Assembly: GCA_947172415.1 (NCBI GenBank) | Contig: OX359198.1 | Location: forward strand, 148,401-212,400 | Length of the DNA stretch: 64,000 bases | Source: Chondrosia reniformis | Lineage: Eukaryota; Porifera; Demospongiae; Chondrillida; Chondrillidae | Direction of reading: 5' to 3' | Part shown: piece after piece, positions 30,246 to 40,016 of the stretch | Position numbering within the stretch: the first letter of the stretch is position 1 | Layout: each line of letters opens with the position of its first letter | The notes under the pieces: generated by a model | Database searches by the model: none | Told to the model about the DNA's origin: nothing | The model's input: the letters and a program-made list of their open reading frames with translations, nothing else | Program-made: the position numbers and the translations under genes

Positions 30246-31085
30246 TATCAAAACTAAAGATATGAAGCTAACACTTTGTGTCAGCATTCGCAGACATCTA
30301 TACAGCATGTCCAAAGAGGTTTTGAAATTTTGATGAAACTTAAAAATTTGCCCTATCTCTCACTATACATTAACTTTGTATACCAGAATTTAATGTACAT
30401 TGACAGCTGTAACTATATCAAATGGTGGGATATTAAGCTAACACTTTGTTTCAGCATTCACAGACATCTATACAGCATGTCCAAAGAGATTTTGAAATTT
30501 TGATGAAACTTAAAAATTTGCCCTAACCCTCACAATACATTAACTTTGTATACCAGAATTTAATGTACATTGAGGGTTGTAACTCTATCAAATGGAGAGA
30601 TATGAAGCTAACACTTTGTGTCAGCATTCACAGACATCTATACAGCATGTCCAAGGAGGTTTTGAAATTTTGATAAAACTTAAAAATTTGCCCTATATAT
30701 ATATATCTCTCACCAGAATTTAATGTACATTGAGGATTGTAACTCTATCAAATGGAGAGATATGAAGCTAAAACGTTGTGTCAGCATTCACAGACATCTA
30801 TACAGCATGTCCAAAGAGGTTTTGAAATTTTGATGAAACTTAAAAATTTGCCTTATCTCTTACCATACATTAACTTTGTATACCAGAATTTAATGTACAT
30901 TGAGGGTTGTAACTCTATCAAATGGAGAGATATGAAGCTAAAACTTCGTGTCAGCATTCACAGACATCTATAGAGCATGTCCAATGAGTTTTTAAAATTT
31001 TGATGGAACATAAAATATACCTTATCTCTCACTATACATTAATTTCGTATACCTGAATGTTATGTACATTGCAGGCTGTAACTCT

Positions 31086-31535
31086 TTATCAAAATTCCTA
31101 AAACTCACTGAACATATATACTATACAGATGTCTGTGATTGCTAACGCAAAATAGTAGCTTCATATCTTTCAATTTGATAGAGTTACAGCCATCAATGTA
31201 CATCAATTTCTGGTATGCAGAGTTAATGTATGGTGAGAGATAGGGCAAATTATAAGTTCCATCAAAATTCCAAAAACTCATTGAACATACTGTTCAGATG
31301 TCTGTGATTGTTGACACAAAGTTGTAGCTTCATATCTTTCTATCTGATAGAGTTACATCTCTCAATGTACTTTAAATTTTGATATACAGATTTAGAGTTT
31401 ATATAAGGTGAGAGATAAGGCAAATTATAAGTTCCATCAAAATTCCAAAAACTCATTGAACATATTGTACAGATGTCTGTGATTGCTGACACAAAGTTGT
31501 AGCTTCATATCTTTCCATTTGATAGAGTTACATGA
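31086..31535 (-). repeat. Reversed, diverged satellite monomers at the array end
   Basis: Three units in the opposite orientation to the main array. GATGTCTGTGATT, the complement of the forward AATCACAGACATC-like segment, recurs at 31128, 31297 and 31472. They are clearly more diverged than the forward monomers, so the right edge of the array is an inversion junction. Confidence 0.85.
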
Positions 31536-31859
31536 ATAATTCTTGAGGATGCTTAACCAGTTTTGTATACACTTTAATAGCTCAACTCACACCGTATATT
31601 TTTATACATACATATAACCGAATAAAAACAGAACTGTCTACCTCGTTATTTCAGGATTTAAGGATTCGTTCAATTTTGAAGCCTAAGATAGAGCGTATGA
31701 CCTAAGAATGGCTGGTGCTTAACCACTTTTTGTATACAAATTAATATATATATATATATATATATATTAATAATTCACAATACAATACAAGACTGAAATT
31801 CAAGAATAAAAATTTGCAAAATAAAAACACGTAATAAACACTACGCGATCACTATATGT
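31536..31859. other. Intergenic stretch after the satellite
   Basis: AT-rich sequence with a (TA)n run at about 31746-31768 and no gene seen. It forms the downstream flank of importin-9. Confidence 0.6.
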
Positions 31860-34800
31860 TCACTTTGAGTTAATGATTTGTGTGAGTAAAGCCACTTCTC
31901 TTTCGTTGAGTGAAGGCAGCAGTTCCTTGAACAGCACTGTTTGTGTGGCAGTCTGTAGGACATACTCAAGGTGTTTCTGCAATGAGAGTGACTACTGTAA
32001 CAATTGCATCCCCACCCCTCCCCCTGTGTAGACACGGTGCATCCCCACCCCTCCCCCCTGTGTAGACACGGTGCATCCCCACCCCTCCCCCTTGTGTAGA
32101 CATGGTGCATCCCCACCCCTCCCCCTTGTGTAGACACGGTGCATCCCCACCCCTCCCCCTTGTGTAGACACGGTGCATCCCCACCCCTCCCCCTTGTGTA
32201 GACACGGTGCATCCCCACCCCTCCCCCCTGTGTAGACATGGTGCATCCCCACCCCTCCCCCCTGTGTAGACATGGTGCATCCCCACCCCTCCCCCCTGTG
32301 TAGACATGGTGCATCCCCACCCCTCCCCCCTGTGTAGACATGGTGCATCCCCACCCCTCCCCCCTGTGTAGACATGGTGCATCCCCACCCCTCCCCCCTG
32401 TGTAGACATGGTGCATCCCCACCCCTCCCCCCTGAGTAGACATGGTGCATCCCCACCCCTCCCCCCTTGTGTAATACATACGTACGTACCTTTAGGTCTG
32501 TCTGCACAATTGGGTCATCCTCAAACTCAGTGTCGCACTCCTCCTCCTCCATCATATCTGCATAGGCACCTACAAGGCGCAGATCAAATGGATGTATAAG
32601 GCATGGACTGATAAAGGATGGAATTCCCAGAAACAGTTGTCTGGTCCAGTGGAGCAAAGGAGAAAGAAAAGACTCCTGTATCCTCATCCTAGGGTTTTTA
32701 ATTATTACAGAGTAGGCATAGCATGTAGAAAAATGGTGTGTTAGATTATTCATGAAAAGAAAACCTCTCGGACTCCACTTCTTGTAAGAGCTACTAGTGA
32801 ATCACCTGTAAGAGCTACTAGTGAATCACCTGTAAGAGCTACTAGTGAATCACCTGTAAGAGCTACTAGTGAATCACCTGTAAGAGCTACTAGTGAATCA
32901 CCTGTAAGAGCTACTAGTGAATCACCTGTAAGAGCTACTAGTGAATCACCTGTAAGAGCTACTAGTGAATCACCTGTAAGAGCTACTAGTGAATCACCTG
33001 TAAGAGCTACTAGTGAATCACCTGTAAGAGCTACTAGTGAATCACCTGTAAGAGCTACTAGTGAATCACCTGTAAGAGCTACTAGTGAATCACCTGTAAG
33101 AGCTACTAGTGAATCACCTGTAAGAGCTACTAGTGAATCACCTGTAAGAGCTACTAGTGAATCACCTGTAAGAGCTACTAGTGAATCACCTGTAAGAGCT
33201 ACTAGTGAATCACCTGTAAGAGCTACTAGTGAATCACCTGTAAGAGCTACTAGTGAATCACCTGTAAGAGCTACTAGTGAATCACCTGTAAGAGCTACTA
33301 GTGAATCACCTGTAAGAGCTACTAGTGAATCACCTGTAAGAGCTACTAGTGAATCACCTGTAAGAGCTACTAGTGAATCACCTGTAAGAGCCGCTAGTGA
33401 ATCTATATAGTCTTCCTCATCTTCTCCATCACTCTGGTCCACCCACTCACTAGACACGCCCACCTGATCCCTCTCCAGATGAATCTCATAGTCTGCCAAG
33501 AGCAGTTTCAACACTTTTTGAGGAAGTGACACAGTTGTATGTTTCACAGGGTCTAAGAGATGCAGGTAACCATGGTAACCATGTATATAAACTTGGCAGT
33601 TGTAATATATAAAACTTACTCTTTTTCCTCATTGATCTCGTCAATATACCTAAGTGGAAAAGAACGGCTCAAATCAGTAAAAGAATTAAAAACATTTTAA
33701 AACAGCTATATTATATACTGACATACCTTCTGTTTCTTTGGCAACTAGGTCTCCGTCTACAAGGATGGTTGCTAGGCGATCATCACCACTCTTAAGGAAG
33801 TACACCAGCAATTCACTTAGGCTGAATGTACTCAGTCGAGACTCAAATTTCCCATAAAATGACTCGTGTCTGGCGATCCACTCTGTGAGCACATACACCA
33901 GAGAGGACTTGCCACTGACGTCAGGAACCTACAGGCAATGATCAGGTCAAAGGTCAAGTAAGACCTACAGGCAATGGGTCAGGTCAAAGGTCAAGTAAGA
34001 CCTACAGGCAATGATCAGGTCAAAGGTGAAATGAAGGGGTGGCACCTGTTAAATGGTGGGGATGGTTTGGGACGGAGGAGGTCATCAAGGTACAACTAAT
34101 TGTAGGGATGTCCCTCTCAACTAATTGTAGGGATGTCCCCTCTCAACTAATTGTAGGGATGTCCCCTCTGAACTAATTGTAGGAATGTCCTCTCTCAACT
34201 AATCGTAGGGATGTCCCCTCTCAACTAATCATAGGGATGTCCCCTCTCGACTAATTGTAGGGATGTCCCTCTTGACTCACTTGCTCAAGAAAGCTGAGGA
34301 TTGGTTCCAGTTGTGTGTGAATGAGGTACAGGATAACTGTCATGAGAGATTGCACCACCGAAGGAGTTGTGCTGCGATGGAGCTTACTGAGCAAGTTGCG
34401 CAATATTGTCTCTAAATGTTCACCCAATCCATTACCAACCTGTAAAGATGGAGGCAGAGTAGGAGGTCTGGAGTTGGGAGACTCAACAATAATAAATGTC
34501 AGAGTTCCCATTCCAAACCTGTTTTATTAAAATGACAATGAGTCTTCCAACCAACATGGCTGAAAATTCAGTTAGAGCAGGATCAAGGAGGTGGAGTACA
34601 ACTTTGGTTGCCAATAGCAACCCAGACTGCCCATCAGTGGAGATCCATGTAGAGAGTTGTGCAGCCGAGTTCTTCAAGTAGCACTTTACACACTCACTGC
34701 CACTCTACAAGAAGACAATGACACAATCCTGTAAACACTAGTTGGAGCAGCTATATCATTGATCCCTACAATACATACGTACAACCTTTACAATACTTGC

Positions 34801-37800
34801 AACTGATACAATATATATATACATATACGTATATATATACTCAGTCAAGGATTCACAGAAGATCAAAATAAAGAAAAAGAAAAAGACAAAGACTCCCAGG
34901 ATCACTGATGAAGGGTGGAATTCCCAGAAACGGCTGTCTGACCCAGTGGAGAAGAAGATGAAAGAAGGAAGAAAAGACTCCTGTATCTTCATCCTCTCTC
35001 TTCAGGTTTAGTTCCCCTATAGGCTCTTTACAGAATAGGCATATAGCAGGAAAATGTTATCTTAGATTTTTCATATAAAATATATGTACGTATATAACAC
35101 AATTTGGCCAAAAGCTAAAGGTTTTCCTGTTAAACCAAATAAACATACAGTACTTTCCAAATATGCAAGTGTCTGTGACACACTAATGCAGTACCTGAAG
35201 TATGGCAGAGTCCTCGGCTGTGAGCACTGATTGCACAATAGTGGGGTACACCAGATCAATGGAGGCGGCAGGCAGTGGCGACCCCACCCCCTCCAACACT
35301 TGTGTCCAGATGTCTATGCAGGCTGAGGAGAGGCCTGTCGGAAGGTGTGTCTGAGAGGAGTGGAGGACCTTGAGTAATACTGGAATAAAGTGCTGCAGGA
35401 GCACTTCTCGACAAGAAGGTTCTCGAGAGAGAGCATTAAACACTTCCTCCAAAACGGACTGGACTCCTGGGTCTGTAGAAATAACAAAGAAGTAGATCCC
35501 TCCCCTGGACACGCCCTCCCTCTCTGGACACGCCTCCTTACCATTGGAGCACTTTAGGAAGACTTGGGTACAGAGGTCAACAATGCGTATACTGTCTATA
35601 TGAATGGCTTCCTTAGCAACCTGCATAGCAACAGCAAACAATGTATGTACATACAACATGCTATATATGCACTGTATATACGTATGCACGTACGTACGCA
35701 TATCAGCAAGTACAGTGTAGCTCACAGGTATTAATAGTGCTAGTGCTTCAAAGACTTGAATCCTCATTCCTTCATTGTCCAAATTTATCAGGTCCACTAC
35801 ACCTTTTAAGAGCCCAGGGCCATAAGAATGAACCACACTGAGTAATGGTGACTCCTCCAAGCCACAACAAAAGCTACATCAAAGGGAACAAATGCTTTGT
35901 TGTCATATGACAAGCAAGGACACGTCAGCCACTCACCTGTGTGTTGCCATGACAGCACATATCCGGATAATCATTGGCTGACTGCTGTCCAGCCCACTGA
36001 CACACCCACTTAGGCACCTATATAGCAGGTACAGAGGGGAAGGTTACTAGGGGGAGGTGGGGAGGGGAGGGGTGAGAGGGGAAGGAGGGGAAGGAGGGGA
36101 GGGGTGAGAGGGGAGGGGTGAGAGGGGAAGGAGGGGAGGGGTGAGAGGGGAAGGAGGGGAGGGGTGAGAGGGGAAGGAGGGGAGGGGTGAGAGGGGAAGG
36201 AGGGGAGGGAAGGGGAGGGGAAGGAGGGGAGGGGTGAGAGGGGAAGGAGGGGAGGGGTGAGAGGGGAAGGAGGGGAGGGGTGAGAGGGGAAGGAGGGAAG
36301 GGAAGGGGAGGGGTGAGAGGGGAAGGAGGGGAGGGGTGAGAGGGGAGGGGTGAGAGGGGAAGGAGGGGAGGGGTGAGAGGGGAAGGAGGGAAGGGAAGGG
36401 GAGGGGTGAGAGGGGAGGGAAGGGGAGGGGTGAGAGGGGAGGGGTGAGAGGGGAGGGGTGAGAGGGGAAGGAGGGGAGGGGTGGGAGGGATCAGGAGGGG
36501 AGGGGTGGGAGGGATCAGGAGGGGAGGGGTGGGAGGGATCAGGAGGGGAGGGGTGGGAGGGATCAGGAGGGGTGGGAGGGAGCAGGAGGGGAGGGGTGGG
36601 GAGGGGTGGGAGGGATCAGGAGGGGAGGGGTGGGAGGGATCAGGAGGGGAGGGGTGAGAGGGGAAGGAGGGGAGGGGTGGGGTGGGGTTGGGAGGGCCTT
36701 ACCGTCTGAGTGTCTCCTCAGATAATAGTGCGACCAACTTTCCTGACAACCAGAGACATCGACCAATCAGAAGAGGATGAACTGAAAGAGGAAGAGGAGT
36801 ACGTAAGGGAGATGGGAGAGGAGCAAGGGGAGGGGATGGGAGAGGAGATGGTGATGACGTACGTACCACTAGTCATGTCTGGTAGGACAACATTGTGCAT
36901 CAGAGATGAAATATCAAACTGTACGTTGCCATCGGCAACACCCTGCCCAATGAGGGGTATCACCAACATACAAGCTTCATGGATCTTCCACCTGCAATTT
37001 GGAATGGGAATTGAAATGGAAACAGGGATGTTTATTTGCTGCTAACTGACCAATGAGTAAGACCCTGTTGTTTAGCAAGGGTAGCTTCCTCAAAGTGCTT
37101 ATTAACAGCTATCACAAGACCTTGTAAACAGTCGACAGTCAAGCTCTGTCGTCCGGCAATGGCCTGTAGGGACGCAAGAGGATCAAGTTGAAAGCCACTT
37201 GCCAAGCTGACAATTATGTCTCAACTCAACTTACATGTATCAGATCCAAGGACGACATTCGAATTGAAATGGTGTACAACTCGTCATTTTCATCTTCAAG
37301 AAACTTTTCAGGTTCTTCCTCCCAGGAGAGCAGCTTTATATAGGCACAATACAATAATCACATGACTGTCACGTGACCATCACGGACTACTGACCTGATT
37401 TTCTGTGATGTATATGTAAGTTATCAGATGATAGAGAAGTTCAGGTAAGGCTGGCTGCAGCACCTTTTGAAGTGACTTCACTTCAACCAAGCCACTTATA
37501 AAGTCCAACAAGGCATAGAGCACTCCTACAAGGTCATGTGACAGTCATGTGACACACCCTTATGGACTCATTTAAGGGACACCTTTCAACACATACCTTC
37601 CAATCCACCAGAACTTGAATAAGATTGGACGTAGTGAATAAAGTAAGCTTCTTTACTGGAGACGAGGATGTTCCAGGACGGCTGTAGCGATCCTGCTACC
37701 TCCGGAGAGATGGCCTTGGGAAAGCTTCTCAATAGCTCCTTCAAGACAGAGAGAATATCCCTGAAGAGCTGTAATGCCTCGCCTCCTTTCTTCACATCGA

Positions 37801-39268
37801 AAGTGGTCAGGATGGCAGTGAACGCTGCCATGTACTCTTTGATCCAGGGGAGAAAGTACTTCTGTATGTCCTGAAATGTGACAATTAAGTTATAAAATGA
37901 CAAGTACTTACACTCACACCATATCACAGGTTCACTGTGTACAAGTGTGTATGACCCACTGGAAATAAGTCTGATATTGTGAAGATGAGTGTAGTGAGTG
38001 TCTCGAACACGGCCACAGCATGTCTCCTGCTGTCCTGGGAATACACCTTCGGAATAGGGGGAGAGGGAGGGAGAGGGAGGAGGGAAAGAGAGAGGCTTTG
38101 AGTGAGACCTTTCTAAGGTCAGAGAGGTTGCATTGATCTCACTTGCTCATGACTGATAATGTTCAACAATTCTGGATAGAGAAGTGGAGCCAAATGTGGA
38201 ACTTGTTGGTCAGTCACTTCTCTTGTCAACTCTACAGAAACAATTGTTACAACAGACGTAACCAAAATGTTATTAATACAGGGAACTCTACAGTGGGAGG
38301 CCTACGGGGAACTCTACAGTGGAAGGCCTACGGGGAACTCTACAGTGGAAGGCCTACGGGCAACACTACAGTGGAAGGCCTATAGGGAACACTACAGTGG
38401 AAGGCCTACGGGGAACTCTACAGTGGAAGGCCTACGGGCAACACTACAGTGGAAGGCCTATAGGGAACACTACAGTGGAAGGCCTACGGGGAACACTACG
38501 ACATACACTTTAGCCTACAGACATTGTGTGACATACGTACCTTCCAGCACTTGCATGGAACCAATGGTTAGACTCTCCACTCCAGAGTGGATCCCTTGTA
38601 GCAAGATGTCAAACAGTTCTGGCCACTCCTCCGGCCACTCCCACACTGCTATAGTAGATATTGCATAGGCCTGCATAGAATAGATGGAGAGGTGGATGGA
38701 TGGATGGGTGAGTGGATGGATGGGTGAGTGGATGGATGGGTGAGTGGATGGATGGATGAGTGGGTGGGTGGATGGATGAGTGGGTGAATGGATGGATAGA
38801 TGGATGGATGGATGGGTGGATGAGTGGATGGATGGAGGGGTGAGTGGATGGATGGATGGGTGGATGGGTGGATGCTCACAGCTGCCGCTCTTATTTTGCT
38901 TTGTTCAACAGCCAGACTGGCTAAGAGGCGCTGCTTTATCATCTGTTTAGCACCTCCAGTCACTACAGGTTCGCTGAAGTTTTCTCGCTCCGTGGTCCAG
39001 TGGTTGTCGATGTAACGCTTCAGCACGACCGAGGCAAGCTGTCGCAACGGCAGAGACGCGGACGATGAATTGCTGACTTCTGCTAACACAACTCCAAAAT
39101 CTAAACCACGGCATGGCACGTTACCGCTCGGAGATTCAACTGGGAGAACGACTTACCTTCCGAAACTTCCAGCGCCTTGAGCTCTTCTTCTGACTTGTGT
39201 CTGACGTCAGATCGAGGGCTAAGGATTCCGCCAAGACATTCTACAACCACTTCGATCATTTCAGCCAT
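31860..39268 (-). CDS. IPO9: Importin-9 (karyopherin beta family)
   Basis: HEAT-repeat nuclear import receptor; importin-9 carries histones H2A-H2B and other cargo and binds RanGTP through its N-terminal importin-beta domain. Twenty-two exons: 39157-39268, 38880-39100, 38541-38670, 38143-38231, 37960-38046, 37597-37870, 37395-37525, 37235-37333, 37051-37163, 36867-36991, 36703-36781, 35937-36017, 35726-35873, 35542-35620, 35195-35472, 34519-34704, 34281-34439, 33727-33928, 33620-33649, 33382-33552, 32490-32569, 31860-31976. They give about 996 residues (human 1,041) with consistent phases. Landmarks match importin-9 rather than other importins: [32 protein letters not shown], and acidic [20 protein letters not shown] before the end. 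The 3' border of exon 33382-33552 is ambiguous: a 24-bp array supplies about 25 equivalent in-frame donors, so longer acidic-linker forms are possible. Confidence 0.93.
32010..32468. repeat. 34-bp minisatellite in the last IPO9 intron
   Basis: About 13 copies of a 34-bp C-rich unit (ACCCCTCCCCCCTGTGTAGA core). It fills intron 31977-32489. Unlike most arrays here, the transcribed strand would give G-rich RNA. Confidence 0.94.
32581..32752 (+). repeat. Dispersed repeat, copy C (partial)
   Basis: Shares ordered blocks with 34843-35075 and 50617-50890: GGTGGAATTCCCAGAAAC-like, TCTG-CC-AGTGGAG, AAAAGACTCCTGTATC-TCATCC, TTTACAGAGTAGGCATAGCA. Shortest of the three copies. It lies in the IPO9 intron that also holds the 24-bp array. 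Confidence 0.75.
32782..33395 (-). repeat. 24-bp near-perfect array overlapping an IPO9 exon end
   Basis: About 25 copies of a 24-bp unit. On the coding strand each reads CTCTTACAG|GTGATTCACTAG, so every unit carries both an acceptor-like and a donor-like CAG|GT. The unit encodes the octapeptide ALTGDSLV in the importin-9 frame. All donors are phase 1, matching the next exon. The outermost copy is fused to clear IPO9 coding sequence (DEEDYIDSL). Confidence 0.95.
33929..34036 (-). repeat. Threefold repeat of an IPO9 3' splice site
   Basis: Three copies of a 36-37-bp unit. Each begins on the + strand with CTACAGGCAATG and so carries TTGCCTGTAG on the coding strand. Acceptor positions abut 33928, 33964 and 34001. 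Confidence 0.85.
34092..34272. repeat. 26-bp minisatellite next to an IPO9 donor
   Basis: About seven copies of CAACTAATTGTAGGGATGTC plus CCCTCT. It sits in intron 33929-34280 and abuts the donor of exon 34281-34439. Confidence 0.9.
34843..35075 (+). repeat. Dispersed repeat, copy B
   Basis: Begins AAGGATTCACAGAAGATCAA and runs through an AAAGAC-rich part, GGTGGAATTCCCAGAAACGG, CTGTCTGACCCAGTGGAG, GACTCCTGTATCTTCATCC and TTTAGTTCCCCTATAGGC. Same order as copy A at 50617. In an IPO9 intron. Confidence 0.8.
36040..36695. repeat. G-rich minisatellite filling an IPO9 intron
   Basis: About 650 bp of GGGGAGGGGTGAGAGGGGAAGG-type and GGGAGGGATCAGGAGGGG-type units. It fills intron 36018-36702. The transcript strand is C-rich. 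Confidence 0.94.
38280..38502. repeat. 26-bp minisatellite in an IPO9 intron
   Basis: About nine copies of TACAGTGGAAGGCCTACGGG plus GAACTC or CAACAC. It lies in intron 38232-38540. Confidence 0.92.
38690..38872. repeat. (GGAT)n-type array filling an IPO9 intron
   Basis: Mixed GGAT/GGGTGAGT modules filling intron 38671-38879. Confidence 0.92.
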
Positions 39269-40016
39269 CTTTTTCACTTTCGAAAATGTGGCGGGCGTTA
39301 CAATTATTAGCACTTAACATTGTGATAAATATTCCTTAACTTGTCAGCTCAGCTCGTAGCACACACTATTCAATAGTTATATGTACAGTATATTCAGATA
39401 AGTAGCTAAGTGATGGATTGAAAATGAAGTATTTACAATAAATAAAACTGAAACTCTATTGAGTGTCATGTTTAAGGGGATTGTGTGGCAATCACCAGAT
39501 TGAGGCACTCCCTGTACTTGCACTGCAACTGAGAGTAGCCATTTTGAAGTTGAAGTATGTTAGCTACGGAAGAGATGACGAGATGAGATGAGTAATTGTA
39601 CATTAAACTATAGTTAGTATTGGGGTCAGTCGGGAAATTGTACATTAAACTATAGCTAGTACTGGGATGAGTAAGGAAATTGTACATTAAACTATAGCTA
39701 GTACTGGGATGAGTAAGGAAATTGTACATTAAACTATAGCTAGTACTGGGATGAGTAAGGAAATTGTACATTAAACTATAGCTAGTACTGGGATGAGTAA
39801 GGAAATTGTACATTAAACTATAGCTAGTACTAGGTTCAGTCGGGAAATTGTACATTAAACTATAGCTAGTATTAGGGTCAGTCGGGACAGCAAATTGGTG
39901 TCAGTACCAATAACTAATATGTACCTAGTACCTATGTATACAGTGGAATATTGGACATAATACTTTGCTAGCTAGTGTAACAATTAACTCCTGTACTCAT
40001 AGCATGTACACAACAC
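39269..40016. other. Intergenic region with 42-bp repeat
   Basis: Between the IPO9 start and the coiled-coil gene stop. It holds about six to seven copies of a 42-bp unit (core ATTGTACATTAAACTATAGC) at about 39597-39885. The part nearest 39268 should carry the IPO9 promoter. No other gene seen. Confidence 0.8.

Larger units (their letters stand above)
13925..31535. repeat. 170-bp satellite array with recurrent spacers
   Basis: About 60 direct copies of a 170-bp AT-rich monomer (landmarks CTTTGTGTCAGCATTCACAG, CATGTCCAAAGAGGTTTTG, TTTGTATACCAGAATTTAATG). They lie in blocks at about 13925-14200, 15412-16600, 17874-18740, 20020-24445, 25727-28960 and 30250-31085. The same ~1.2-kb spacer separates the blocks. 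Variants include a shortened monomer with a TATATATATA insertion. The ~2,146-bp period (spacer plus five monomers) at 16655-18800 recurs essentially unchanged from 18801. Nested multi-monomer duplications appear later (for example ~501 bp near 22.0-22.8 kb and ~1,872 bp between 25.9 and 28.5 kb). The 60-83 aa frames in it shift from unit to unit because 170 is not a multiple of three, so they are not genes. Confidence 0.96.

Noticed and set aside
13925..31080. Dozens of 60-83 aa frames as a gene family
   Set aside because: They are the 170-bp satellite read in successive frames. Each crosses a monomer junction and frames shift with every copy.
31841..32753. 212-253 aa glycine/histidine-rich proteins
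   Set aside because: Product of the 34-bp intronic array. Only the short segments 31860-31976 and 32490-32569 are real importin-9 exons, partly in other frames.
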